48,938 nucleotides of DNA from JBHPGW01 sp042569785 (GTDB lineage: Bacteria > Planctomycetota > Phycisphaerae > Sedimentisphaerales > Anaerobacaceae), in NCBI GenBank assembly GCA_042569785.1, contig JBHPGW010000014.1, positions 1 to 48,938 on the forward strand, read 5' to 3'. Below the pieces are notes generated by a model. That model did not search any database, was not told the DNA's origin, and saw only the letters and a program-made list of their open reading frames with translations. This document shows, one piece after another, positions 16,481-24,666 of the stretch; the stretch's first letter is position 1, and every line of letters begins with the position of its first letter. The position numbers were made by a program, and so were the translations under genes.

Positions 16481-17158
16481 ATGACGAGGAGAGGTGTTAT
16501 AGTTTGTGGGGTTGGCGCGCGGGGAAAGTATGCTTGCTTGGTATCGCTGGTTTTATTTTTCCTTTGCTTTAGTGTCACGCCATCATTAGCTAACTCTTAT
16601 CCTTTTGATATCTTTTCGGATAATGGTCCATGGGGTACAAGTGGTACCAATTTTGAGGACCCCGATTTGAATCTGTTCGTGGAAGTAACTAATGGTGAAG
16701 GAATCGTCCACTTCACATTTCATAATGAATCCCAGGGTGCTCTGACTGACGTATCTATTACTGATGTTTACTTTGATGATGGAACTCTTTTGGGGATATC
16801 AGATGTTATAAATGGTCCCGGAGTTTCATTCAGTCAAGTAGCCTCTCCATCTGATCTGCCGGGAGGATCTTTACTTGATCCGGACTTTATAACAACAGGT
16901 CTATTCAGTGCTGACGCTGATCCTCCTCCTGCACATTCTGGAGTTGAATCTGGTGAATTTGTTACAATCCAGTTTGACTTGATTGGTGGCGGTGTTCTTC
17001 AGGACGTGCTTGGCGAATTAGCAGATGGTAGATTACGTATTGGCATACATATTCAGAGTTTCTCGGACGGCTCAAGTGAATCAGCCCTTGCCACTCCTGA
17101 GCCTGCTACACTTTTACTTCTCGGCCTTGGTATGGTAATGTTGAGAAAAAGGTCGTAA
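16481..17158 (+). CDS. PEP-CTERM sorting-domain protein
   Basis: The protein has 225 residues. It has an N-terminal signal peptide (hydrophobic YACLVSLVLFFLCFSV, cleavage near SLANS) and a C-terminal PEP-CTERM tail: TPEPATLLLLGLGMVMLRKRS, with the Pro-Glu-Pro motif, a hydrophobic helix and a basic end. Such tails are recognised by exosortase (EpsH), and the protein is then placed on the outer surface or in exopolysaccharide. The middle is an acidic beta-rich domain that could form a small adhesin-like module. No exosortase is in the window. The gene stands alone between two unrelated genes, and a purine-rich leader with AAGGAAGG precedes it. Confidence 0.85.
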   Translation: MTRRGVIVCGVGARGKYACLVSLVLFFLCFSVTPSLANSYPFDIFSDNGPWGTSGTNFEDPDLNLFVEVTNGEGIVHFTFHNESQGALTDVSITDVYFDDGTLLGISDVINGPGVSFSQVASPSDLPGGSLLDPDFITTGLFSADADPPPAHSGVESGEFVTIQFDLIGGGVLQDVLGELADGRLRIGIHIQSFSDGSSESALATPEPATLLLLGLGMVMLRKRS

Positions 17159-17212
17159 GATCTACCAGTTGGGTCAATCGCCAGAAATCAATTTCATATC
17201 GCCCGAAGTTCG

Positions 17213-17914
17213 CTAATTCAACGAATTGAAGAACCGTTTTAATCTCGGCTGATATTTGTCGGTGATATCAAATGACAGGATTACGAATTTTGCCTTACCG
17301 ACTATCGCCTTTCGCTCGATGAATCCGAAGAACCTTGAATCCTTGCTCATATCCCTGTTATCACCCATGACGAAGTAGCTGTCCTCTGGTACCGTAACCG
17401 GCGAAAAACTTCGGATTGCCCGAACGGCAGGTACGCTCATTACCGAATGGGTTATGCCCTGCAAATCTTCTTTGGCTAAGACGCAACTGTCCTTGAGCTT
17501 AGCTGGCAGATACTGCGAATAACTCGATTCAAGCTGTGTGTAGTCGAGGCTTTTACCATTGAGCAAAAGCTTATTGTCTTTCATTTCAATAGTATCGCCC
17601 GGCACAGCTATTACCCTTTTGACCAATCGAATCTGGTCCTCGGGGGAAAAGCAGATCACGATATCGCCTCTCTCGGGGTCGGAGAATCTCGCCAGCCTGC
17701 GCAGAGTAAGGGGAACCCTTAAATCGTAGGCGACCTTATTTACATAGATCAGATCGCCTTCCATGATAGTCGGATTCATAGAGCCGGTTGGAACCCAGTT
17801 CCAATCTCCCAGAGACGATTTTGCCGGTATTATCACGAAAACTATGAAAAAGATGGTTATACGCCATTCTTTCCATATTCTGCCAATGACTTTTGTTGTT
17901 TTGTTTTTCTTCAT
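17213..17914 (-). CDS. lepB: Signal peptidase I
   Basis: The protein has 233 residues. One N-terminal transmembrane segment (ITIFFIVFVIIPA, residues 19-31) is followed by the S26 peptidase fold. The catalytic serine is Ser45 in PTGSMNPTI, and the general-base lysine is near Lys99 in LVKRVIAVPGD. The late box GDNRDMSKDSRFFG is intact. It removes signal peptides at the outer face of the inner membrane. A GAGGAA ribosome binding site lies just before the start. It is transcribed convergently to the PEP-CTERM gene, with 54 bases between the stops, and is a single gene. Confidence 0.92.
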   Translation of the reverse strand: MKKNKTTKVIGRIWKEWRITIFFIVFVIIPAKSSLGDWNWVPTGSMNPTIMEGDLIYVNKVAYDLRVPLTLRRLARFSDPERGDIVICFSPEDQIRLVKRVIAVPGDTIEMKDNKLLLNGKSLDYTQLESSYSQYLPAKLKDSCVLAKEDLQGITHSVMSVPAVRAIRSFSPVTVPEDSYFVMGDNRDMSKDSRFFGFIERKAIVGKAKFVILSFDITDKYQPRLKRFFNSLN

Positions 17915-18012
17915 AATTTCCTCAAAGCTAATATCGGCGAATCAGTTATGGTTAGTTTACGTAAAAAATCACCGATTGTTCGAGTATTGTGGTTATAAGT
18001 GCAATTTAGCAA

Positions 18013-18040
18013 TTGAATTAAGCCGGGCATTGATTAAAAT
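18013..18040 (+). promoter_or_regulatory. Candidate promoter for the Tat-exported hydrolase
   Basis: TTGAAT (18013-18018), 16 bases and TAAAAT (18035-18040) lie 53 bases before the start at 18093. The predicted leader is about 45 bases, which agrees with use of the ATG at 18093 rather than the earlier frame opening at 18051. Confidence 0.4.
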
Positions 18041-18092
18041 ATTACTGTGATTGAGAGAAATAATTTTTTACAATTCAGTTAGGAGCTCGATT

Positions 18093-19136
18093 ATGAAAAA
18101 TCAGATTGGTGACAAAAAGATATCACGGCGTGAATTTGTCGGTACTGCAGCTGCCTCGGCAATTGGAATAGGGCTTGTCGGGTATTCAAAAGCATTTGCC
18201 CAGCAGGTGTCAACTGAGAAAATTGAAAATAAAATGATCTGGGGTAATCTGGTTCACTTGAGTATGAATATGTGGGAAGATCGGGTGACCCCGGAGCGTG
18301 AAGCTCGCTACTATCGGCCTTACCTTCGCTTTGACGAAAAACTCTGGAACGATATCTTAGTTGAAATGCAAAAAGCGAAAATGACAATGGTGGTTATCGA
18401 CCTTGGTGACGGCGTTAAATATCAAAGCCATCCTGAGATAGCGGTAAAGAACGCCTGGACAGTGGACAAGCTGAAAAAAGAGCTGGCCAAGATTCGCTCT
18501 ATGGGAATGGAGCCTATCCCGAAGCTTAATTTTTCGACAGGTCACGACGCCTGGATGGGGGAATATTCGCGATGTGTTTCGACGCCGAAATATTATGATT
18601 TTTGCCGCAACCTGATAGCCGAGGTGATAGAGTTGTTTGATAAGCCAAGGTTCTTTCATCTTGGAATGGATGAAGAAAGCCCCTCACATCAAAAATACTA
18701 CGCCTTTTTGGCGGTGCGACAGTTCGACTTATGGTGGAAGGACCTTTACTTTTATTTCGACCAGGTCACTAAAGGCGGGGCCAGGCCATGGTTATGGTCG
18801 GATTATTATTGGCACCATCCGGAGACTTTCTTAAAGAAAATGCCCAGGTCAGTTGTTCAAAGTAACTGGTACTACGGGACAGAATTTAATACCGACATTA
18901 ATTATGTAAAGGCTTATCACGACCTCGAAGAGTACGGCTACGACCAGATACCGACAGGCAGCAATTTTGCGAGTCCGGAAAATTTTGGTATGACAGTTGA
19001 TTATTGCAAAAAGCACATCGGCAAAGAACGTCTTCTTGGTTTTTTGCAGACGCCATGGCGACCAACGTTGGAAACCTATCGTCAGCATCATCTTGAGGCG
19101 GTCAGACAGGTAGGGCGTGCTATAGCTAAAATTTGA
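18093..19136 (+). CDS. Tat-exported TIM-barrel protein resembling GH20 hexosaminidases
   Basis: The protein has 347 residues from the ATG at 18093, which has AGGAG eight bases upstream. The N-terminus is a twin-arginine signal (ISRREFVGTAAASAIG), so it is exported already folded. The rest alternates strands and helices like a TIM barrel. The segment FFHLGMDEE (His189, Asp193, Glu194) matches the HxGxDE catalytic motif of family 20 beta-hexosaminidases, where the Asp-Glu pair works with the substrate acetamido group. Aromatic residues are abundant (WLWSDYYWHH), as in sugar-binding clefts. The likely role is periplasmic glycan degradation, but overall similarity to GH20 cannot be measured here; a non-catalytic family member is possible. 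Confidence 0.65.
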   Translation: MKNQIGDKKISRREFVGTAAASAIGIGLVGYSKAFAQQVSTEKIENKMIWGNLVHLSMNMWEDRVTPEREARYYRPYLRFDEKLWNDILVEMQKAKMTMVVIDLGDGVKYQSHPEIAVKNAWTVDKLKKELAKIRSMGMEPIPKLNFSTGHDAWMGEYSRCVSTPKYYDFCRNLIAEVIELFDKPRFFHLGMDEESPSHQKYYAFLAVRQFDLWWKDLYFYFDQVTKGGARPWLWSDYYWHHPETFLKKMPRSVVQSNWYYGTEFNTDINYVKAYHDLEEYGYDQIPTGSNFASPENFGMTVDYCKKHIGKERLLGFLQTPWRPTLETYRQHHLEAVRQVGRAIAKI

Positions 19137-19165
19137 GTCAGATCGAGTAAAAAATGAAAAAATTC

Positions 19166-19193
19166 TTGCAAAATGTAATTTAACTTTTATAAT
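19166..19193 (+). promoter_or_regulatory. Promoter of tRNA-Gly
   Basis: TTGCAA (19166-19171), a 16-base spacer and a perfect TATAAT (19188-19193) lie 26 bases before the mature tRNA. No long leader intervenes, as expected for a tRNA promoter. The trigger factor gene 230 bases downstream could also be read from it. Confidence 0.6.
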
Positions 19194-19218
19194 CGGCGAT
19201 TGTTGAGATGTTTTATAC

Positions 19219-19290
19219 GCGGGTGTAGCTCAGCGGTAGAGCGTCACGTTGCCAACGTGAATGTCGTGAGTTCAAATCTCATCACCCGCT
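19219..19290 (+). tRNA. tRNA-Gly (anticodon GCC)
   Basis: A 72-base cloverleaf: acceptor GCGGGTG/CACCCGC, D arm GCTC/GAGC, anticodon stem TCACG/CGTGA with loop TTGCCAA, and T arm GTGAG-TTCAAAT-CTCAT. The anticodon GCC reads GGC and GGT. CCA is not encoded. A strong promoter precedes it and no terminator is obvious before the trigger factor gene. Confidence 0.96.
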
Positions 19291-19518
19291 TTAAAGGTGC
19301 TTAAAAGTACTGCAGAGTGATAAGTAAAAGACGATGGCAGGAAAAATAGTATCGGCTGAGTTACCGGCTAAATGTAGTTTGGCGTTGGTCTCCGGTATGT
19401 TTAGGGCTTGGATTTTCCGGGCTGAAATCTTAAAATACAGGCAAAGGGAAACGGTTTCTCTGATGCCTTTTTTATTTGGTTTTTAAGAACAGAAACGATA
19501 GTTTCAAGGAGTATGTAA

Positions 19519-20979
19519 ATGGATAAGCAGCCCGAATCCGACAAGATCGAGAACAAGGTCAAGATCAAAGACGCAGGACCATGCAAAAAAAAGATTATTA
19601 TCGAGATTCCCGATAAAGCGATACAAGCCGAAGCTGACGAGCAATACAAAAGCTTGCGCAAAGATGCTGAGGTGCCAGGATTCAGAAAGGGCCGTGCACC
19701 ACGCAGACTCCTCGAAAAGAGATTTGGCAAAGAAGCTACCGAGCAGATCAAGCTCAAACTTTTGGCCGATGCCAGCGATTCAGCTGTTAAGGATAACCAG
19801 ATCAACCTGCTTCGCGATCCTGACATCGATTACGAGAAGATCGAACTGCCCGAGGATGGGCCGATGAAATTCGAGTTCGAGGTTGAGGTAAGGCCCGAAT
19901 TCGACCTGCCGGAACTCGATGGTATTAAGGTTACAAAGACCACCAGCGAGGTCGCGGATGAGCAGATCGCTACTGAGATCGAACAACTGCAGAAATATTC
20001 CGGCGTATGGACTCCTCGTGAAGATGGAACCGTTGAGGTTGACGACCAGGTGATCGCTGATGTGATTATTAAGGTCGAAGGCGTTGAGGAAGACGAAAAG
20101 CTCGATAACGAGACGGTATATGTAAGGGCAAATGGCTTTGTAGGCTCGATACCGGTTGAAAAGCTTGACGAGGTTCTTAAAGGCGCTAAGGTAGGCGATA
20201 AGAAAACGGCAAAGACTACGGTCTCAAAAACTTACTTCAAAGAAGAATATCGCGGCAAAAAGGTGGAGATCAGTATCGATGTCAAGGACATCAAATGGCT
20301 AAAGCCTGCTGAGCTGGATGAGCCGTTATTGCAGAAGTTCGGCGCAAAAACCAAAGAGGAGCTGGAAGAAAACGTCCGTGATATGCTCCAGAGTAAATTA
20401 GAGCAGCAGACAAAGACCGAGATGAGCGAGCAGATTTACAAGTATATGCTGGATAATATCAAATTTGATCTGCCGACAGATATTGTTGCCGACCAGGCCG
20501 CTACTGTGCTGCAAAGACAGTATGCCAATATGCTCAGGCAGGGACTCGGACGTGAGCAGATCGAAGAGCAGATGGAGCAGTTGAGGGCAGGCAGCGAAGA
20601 ACAGGCTCAGCAACAGCTTCGGACGTTCTTCATTATGGACAAGGTCACTGAGAAGCTGGAAATTGAAGTTACCGACGAAGAGATCAACGGCTACATCGCT
20701 CAGGTCGCGATGCAGCGGGGGCAACGTCCTGAAAAGATGCGCGAAGAGATGCTAAGGGATGGATCTTTGAGTCAGTTCAGGTTGCAGGTTCGTGAGGATA
20801 AATGTATTATAAAGCTGCTTGAGACAGCTAAAATCACGGAAAAGGCTGCTAAAAAGACGGATAAGGTGGCGAAAAAAGTGAAAAAAGTTGAAAAAACAGC
20901 TAAGAAAACGGCGAAAAAAACTACGAAAAAAGCCGAAAAAACAACGAAAAAGACAGCTAAAAAGAAAACCAAAGAGTGA
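19519..20979 (+). CDS. tig: Trigger factor with lysine-rich C-terminal extension
   Basis: The protein has 486 residues, about 50 longer than the usual 430. The ribosome-docking motif GFRKGRAP is at residues 54-61. A central FKBP-like prolyl isomerase domain covers roughly 150-245, and the helical chaperone arms roughly 250-430. The last 50 or so residues are an added tail of repeated KKT/KKA units, very basic and low in complexity, like the tail of histone H1. The known role is co-translational folding at the ribosome exit. A clear AAGGAG lies seven bases before the start. Two clpP genes follow, as in the classic tig-clpP order, although clpX is missing here. Confidence 0.93.
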   Translation: MDKQPESDKIENKVKIKDAGPCKKKIIIEIPDKAIQAEADEQYKSLRKDAEVPGFRKGRAPRRLLEKRFGKEATEQIKLKLLADASDSAVKDNQINLLRDPDIDYEKIELPEDGPMKFEFEVEVRPEFDLPELDGIKVTKTTSEVADEQIATEIEQLQKYSGVWTPREDGTVEVDDQVIADVIIKVEGVEEDEKLDNETVYVRANGFVGSIPVEKLDEVLKGAKVGDKKTAKTTVSKTYFKEEYRGKKVEISIDVKDIKWLKPAELDEPLLQKFGAKTKEELEENVRDMLQSKLEQQTKTEMSEQIYKYMLDNIKFDLPTDIVADQAATVLQRQYANMLRQGLGREQIEEQMEQLRAGSEEQAQQQLRTFFIMDKVTEKLEIEVTDEEINGYIAQVAMQRGQRPEKMREEMLRDGSLSQFRLQVREDKCIIKLLETAKITEKAAKKTDKVAKKVKKVEKTAKKTAKKTTKKAEKTTKKTAKKKTKE

Positions 20980-21003
20980 AAATATCCGACAATAGAGAAA
21001 GAT

Positions 21004-21045
21004 AGAAGTCAGAAGTCAGAAGTCAGGAGTCAGGAGACAGGAGAC
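21004..21045 (+). repeat. Heptanucleotide tandem repeat, six units
   Basis: Three perfect AGAAGTC units (21004-21024) are followed by AGGAGTC, AGGAGAC and AGGAGAC (to 21045). The array lies between the trigger factor stop and the clpP start, 75 bases before the latter. It decays stepwise from one end, as expected from slippage followed by mutation. The same heptamer family is found on the opposite strand inside parA at 43351-43371. Confidence 0.85.
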
Positions 21046-21119
21046 GGAAGATTGATCGCGAGCAACTATGCGATGAATAAATAGTGTAATTAATAGTTGT
21101 TTTTTTAAGGGAAGTTTAA

Positions 21120-21773
21120 ATGTTATTTGAACCAGCGGAAAGAAACGGGCCCAGACACCTTGAAATGTATAATCAAAGCGATCGGTACAATCTTCAGCGT
21201 CAGATGACGCTTGATGATATGCTGCTTGAAAATCGGATCGTGTTTTTGATAGGTGAAATATCCTATGCACGTGCGACCGAAGTGATAATGAAAATGCTTT
21301 ATCTCGATAACAAAAAGCCCGGCAGTGAGATCAGTCTTTACGTGAACTCTCCCGGCGGCAGTGTCGATGATACAATGGCGATATATGATACGATGCGTTT
21401 TGTCAGTTCGCCTATATCGACTTATTGTATCGGCAGGGCACAGTCGGGTGCTGCGGTAATACTTGCCGCTGGTGCCAAAGGTAAACGTCATTCGCTTCCT
21501 CACGCTAAGGTTATGCTTCATCAGCCCTGGGGCGGAGTTACAGGTCAGGCCTCTGATATCAAGATCCAGGCAGAAGAGATACTAAAAGCCAAAGACGTGA
21601 TAAACGAACTGCTCTCAAAACATACGGGTCAGCCGATCGAAAAAATTGCCGCTGAAACCGAAAGAGACCGATACATGACCGCTGAGGAAGCATTAGAGTA
21701 TGGGCTGATCGATGAGGTTCTGCACGAGCCGGAAGAAAAAGAGGAAAAAGTAAAAGAAAAAGAGAAAAAGTAA
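21120..21773 (+). CDS. clpP: ATP-dependent Clp protease proteolytic subunit (first copy)
   Basis: The protein has 217 residues. The catalytic triad can be placed at Ser109 (GRAQSGAAV), His134 (VMLHQPWGG) and Asp183 (ERDRYMTAEEA). The residue after the serine is Gly instead of the usual Met of ASMGA, a difference found in divergent ClpP paralogues. The C-terminus ends in a short Lys/Glu-rich tail. It assembles into the barrel protease fed by ClpX or ClpA. The start at 21120 follows AAGGGA. A second clpP begins 39 bases after its stop, so the two subunits may form a mixed barrel. No Clp ATPase gene is nearby. Confidence 0.9.
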   Translation: MLFEPAERNGPRHLEMYNQSDRYNLQRQMTLDDMLLENRIVFLIGEISYARATEVIMKMLYLDNKKPGSEISLYVNSPGGSVDDTMAIYDTMRFVSSPISTYCIGRAQSGAAVILAAGAKGKRHSLPHAKVMLHQPWGGVTGQASDIKIQAEEILKAKDVINELLSKHTGQPIEKIAAETERDRYMTAEEALEYGLIDEVLHEPEEKEEKVKEKEKK

Positions 21774-21812
21774 AAGAAGATTTTACGAGAAACAGGAAAC
21801 GAGATACGAATC

Positions 21813-22433
21813 ATGGCAGTAAATCAATTAGTACCAATAGTAATAGAAAAAAGCGGTCGCACCGAACGTGCTTATGATATTTATTCACGTCTTCTGAAAG
21901 ACCGTATAATTTTTCTCGGCGGGCCGGTCGATGACAATACAGCTAATCTGGTCATCGCACAGATGCTGTTTCTCAGCAATGAGGACAGTAAGAACGATAT
22001 TCATTTTTATATCAATTCTCCCGGCGGTTCGATCACTGCAGGCCTTGCGATATACGACACGATGCGATTTATCCGCTGTGACGTCGCTACGTATTGCGTT
22101 GGGCAGGCCGCGAGTATGGGAGCAGTGCTTTTGGCAGGCGGTACGAGCGGCAAGCGATTTATGCTGAAAAACAGCAGGTCGCTATTACATCAGCCCTTGA
22201 TCTCAGGTGTTCTTCAGGGTCCGGCTACTGATCTGGAGATCGAGGCTAAAGAGATATTGCGTCTTCGCAGCCGACTCTATGAGATATTTGCGGAGCATAC
22301 GGGCCAGAAAACGGAAAAAATTGAAGCTGATTGTGACCGTAACCTCTGGCTTGAAGCTGATGAGTCAATTGAATATGGCCTGGCAGATAAAGTACTGGAG
22401 AAGGCGCCGGAAATCGTCAAGGAAGCAGAATAG
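21813..22433 (+). CDS. clpP: ATP-dependent Clp protease proteolytic subunit (second copy)
   Basis: The protein has 206 residues and is closer to the canonical sequence than the first copy. The triad is Ser101 (GQAASMGAVLL), His126 (SLLHQPL) and Asp175 (DCDRNLWLEADE). The handle region differs from the first copy, lacking the usual HQP-GG glycines, so each copy may contribute a distinct ring. An in-frame lipoprotein gene starts on its last base, suggesting translational coupling. Promoter sequences were not found in the 39-base gap, so it is probably cotranscribed with the first copy. Confidence 0.9.
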   Translation: MAVNQLVPIVIEKSGRTERAYDIYSRLLKDRIIFLGGPVDDNTANLVIAQMLFLSNEDSKNDIHFYINSPGGSITAGLAIYDTMRFIRCDVATYCVGQAASMGAVLLAGGTSGKRFMLKNSRSLLHQPLISGVLQGPATDLEIEAKEILRLRSRLYEIFAEHTGQKTEKIEADCDRNLWLEADESIEYGLADKVLEKAPEIVKEAE

Positions 22434-23059
22434 TGAAAAGCAAAGAGTTAAACGTAGAATCTCGCTATAGGCTTTTGTTTATTATTACTGGGGCAGTGCT
22501 GGCATTTGGCGTGATCGGTTGCGAGGATAAGCAGCGATCGATCGAGAGCTTGATGGCGGTCGAGCACGAAAGAGCACAACTTGAGAAACAGCTTGAACAG
22601 TCACAGGTTCGAGTAGAAGAACTTGAAGAACAAGTACAGACTCTTTCGACACTCAAGGCTGAGGGTAAAATAGACAGCCTGTACGATCTGCAAAGCGTCG
22701 GAATCGGTCGATACACAAATCTTTACGACAGAGACGAAGACGGAAAAAAAGAAAAGCTGATCGTTTATTTGCAGCCGCTCGATAAAGATGGCGACGCTCG
22801 AAAAGCTGTCGGGCAGGTGGAGGTTGAGCTTTGGGATCTGGATAAAGCTAACGGTCAGGCAATGCTTGGACAATGGCAGGTAAGCTCAGAGGAGTTGAGT
22901 AAGCTGTGGTTTGCTACGGTTTTGACGATCAACTACAGGCTGACTTTCGATGTTGGCCAGATATTAGAGCAGTTCAAGAGTCCGCTGACGGTTAAAGTAA
23001 GGTTTACCGATTACGCCAGCGGGAAGGTGTTTAAAGAGCAGAAAGTGATCAAGCCTTAA
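22433..23059 (+). CDS. Coiled-coil lipoprotein of unknown function
   Basis: The protein has 208 residues, from a GTG start that shares one base with the clpP stop. The N-terminal signal ends in FGVIGC, a lipobox, with the anchor near Cys30. Residues of about 35-75 are a heptad coiled coil (ERAQLEKQLEQSQVRVEELEEQ). The C-terminal 120 residues form a beta-rich domain with hydrophobic strands (KEKLIVYLQPLD, QVEVELWDL, LTVKVRFTDY) that resembles a C2/Ig-like sandwich. The protein is probably periplasmic and multimeric through the coiled coil. Coupling to clpP is likely a matter of shared expression rather than function. Confidence 0.75.
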   Translation: MKSKELNVESRYRLLFIITGAVLAFGVIGCEDKQRSIESLMAVEHERAQLEKQLEQSQVRVEELEEQVQTLSTLKAEGKIDSLYDLQSVGIGRYTNLYDRDEDGKKEKLIVYLQPLDKDGDARKAVGQVEVELWDLDKANGQAMLGQWQVSSEELSKLWFATVLTINYRLTFDVGQILEQFKSPLTVKVRFTDYASGKVFKEQKVIKP

Positions 23060-23710
23060 TATTTGTATCCCCGGGTCATTTCCGAATTTATATGAGCTCT
23101 GATAGTATATAGTATAATGGTAAGCCCGATATACGTTACAGGTCCCGCCCTGAGGGCTCTAATGGGGTTTTTTGCTAAGACAGGCAATCTTTTCTACAGA
23201 TTATCCACCAAAACAGGCAGTTTCAGCATAATGTTGTGAGTATCTTACCGGAATTTAACATTTTTGTAACCTGGATATTACTGCTTATATTGGACTTGTA
23301 AATCCCACTTCGCTTGAAGCCCCAAGTTCTTGTAGATAAGGGCTTTACGTTGAATAAGCCACGACAGCCAAGCAGTGCCCCAATTTTTGTAAAAAATAAA
23401 GACTTGCCATATCTTTTATTTATGCGGATATTATAAAACGGTTCGGGTATATTCGGGGTGGGTTATCAACAGGTTGTCCACAGTGGCAAGGTCTGGGTGG
23501 GGTTATTTATTTTAGTAGCAAGATAGTGCAACAAAAAGGCTCCTGTCTTGTATAAGTCTTTGCGGAAAATGGGTATAAATTCAAAATGGTTGAAATAACC
23601 TTGAGTGGTTGCTATCTTATACTGGATGGCTGTTTTTGCGATAATGACAAAAGATCGCTTTGGCAACAGATATTTATGAAAGTAGTTTCGCATTTGGAAA
23701 GGATAATTTT
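23060..23710. other. 650-base AT-rich intergenic region with DnaA-box-like sites
   Basis: No coding frame is convincing. A TATAAT stands alone at 23113-23118. A weak terminator-like hairpin (GCCC/GGGC, 23147-23157) followed by a T run lies at 23168-23173. Three sites are one mismatch from the DnaA consensus TTATCCACA: TTATCCACC (23201-23209), TTATCAACA (23463-23471) and TTGTCCACA (23474-23482), the last two separated by two bases. All three point the same way. A promoter for the next gene lies at 23590-23618. Whether the DnaA-like sites are functional is unknown. Confidence 0.4.
23590..23618 (+). promoter_or_regulatory. Candidate promoter for the pterin-binding protein gene
   Basis: TTGAAA (23590-23595), 17 bases and TATCTT (23613-23618) lie about 90 bases before the start at 23711. 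No riboswitch-like fold for SAM or cobalamin was recognised in the leader. Confidence 0.4.
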
Positions 23711-24664
23711 ATGAGTAAAAAGTTTATCGCTATTGGCGAATGTGTTCACGCATCGATTCCACGCACAGGCGAAAAGATGAAAAAATTAGTCGAGTATGGC
23801 TCTGATGCCTATACGAGTCCCTCGCAGGAACTGGACTATATCAGGGACTTGATCGAAACGCAGGCTAAAGACGGTGCTGATTATATAGCGGTCAATCTGG
23901 ATGCCTTTGGCGAATCCGACTCGCAGATCGCGGTCGATATGATGGTCGAATATGTCAAGATGGTTCGCCAGTGGGGCCAGGGCGTGCCGGTCTGTATCGA
24001 TAGCAGTGACGATAACGTGCTCAAAGCAGGTCTGAAAGAATGGTATAATAGCGAGCAAAGTGTCAAACAGCCGTTGATAAATTCGATCATGGTTCATACG
24101 ATGGACAATATGCTTAGCTTGAAAAAGGAATTTGATTATTCGTTTGTTGGGATGCTGGTCAGCGAAGATAAGCCAACGGGGCCAGGCGGTTCGCATTCGG
24201 TGGATGAATTGTTTTCGATCGCACAGCAGATATTCGATAGGGCGGTCGACGATTATGGGTTTAAACCTCAAGAGATATTCTTCGATTCGACGGTGTTCCC
24301 TTTGGCGATAGATATGCCGATGGAGCCTGGCGTTCCCGGTTATACTTACAGAGCCTTTGAGACAATAAAGAGGATTCGCAACGATGCTAAGATGAAGGAC
24401 GTTCATTTTTCTCTTGGTGTCAGTAACAGTGCCCGCGATCTGCCCGCCAGGAAAGTCGGGATATGCAGAGCTTACGTTGAAAAGGCTATGGAGTATGGGC
24501 TTGATGCCGGCATCGTCAATCCGTCACATCAATTCGGCACAAAGCCGGCTGACCCGGAACTGCTAAAGCTGGTCGATCTATTCGCGAAACTTGACGGCTC
24601 ATCGGAAAGACTAACTGACGCGATGATGGCGATGAGTGAGTTCTGTCAGAAGAACAGGAAGTAG
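23711..24664 (+). CDS. Pterin-binding TIM-barrel protein (MetH/methyltransferase-like)
   Basis: The protein has 317 residues from the ATG at 23711, preceded by GGAAAGGA. It matches the pterin-binding fold of methyltetrahydrofolate:corrinoid methyltransferases and dihydropteroate synthase. The visible marks are an N-terminal IGECVHASIPRTG, the segment DGADYIAVNLDAFGE, a barrel strand with VPVCIDSSDDNVLKAGL, and a late strand VHFSLGVSNSARDLPAR. Conserved Asp and Asn residues in those strands would bind the pterin. There is no corrinoid-binding domain, so it would need a separate corrinoid protein, as in acetogen MeTr. None is in the window. The exact methyl donor and acceptor are unknown. Confidence 0.75.
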   Translation: MSKKFIAIGECVHASIPRTGEKMKKLVEYGSDAYTSPSQELDYIRDLIETQAKDGADYIAVNLDAFGESDSQIAVDMMVEYVKMVRQWGQGVPVCIDSSDDNVLKAGLKEWYNSEQSVKQPLINSIMVHTMDNMLSLKKEFDYSFVGMLVSEDKPTGPGGSHSVDELFSIAQQIFDRAVDDYGFKPQEIFFDSTVFPLAIDMPMEPGVPGYTYRAFETIKRIRNDAKMKDVHFSLGVSNSARDLPARKVGICRAYVEKAMEYGLDAGIVNPSHQFGTKPADPELLKLVDLFAKLDGSSERLTDAMMAMSEFCQKNRK

Positions 24665-24666
24665 AA

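Noticed and set aside
21004..21045. CRISPR array
   Set aside because: The units are seven bases and contiguous, with no spacers and no cas genes.
23101..23173. Small RNA gene with TATAAT and hairpin
   Set aside because: There is no -35, the hairpin is only four base pairs, and no known RNA family was recognised.
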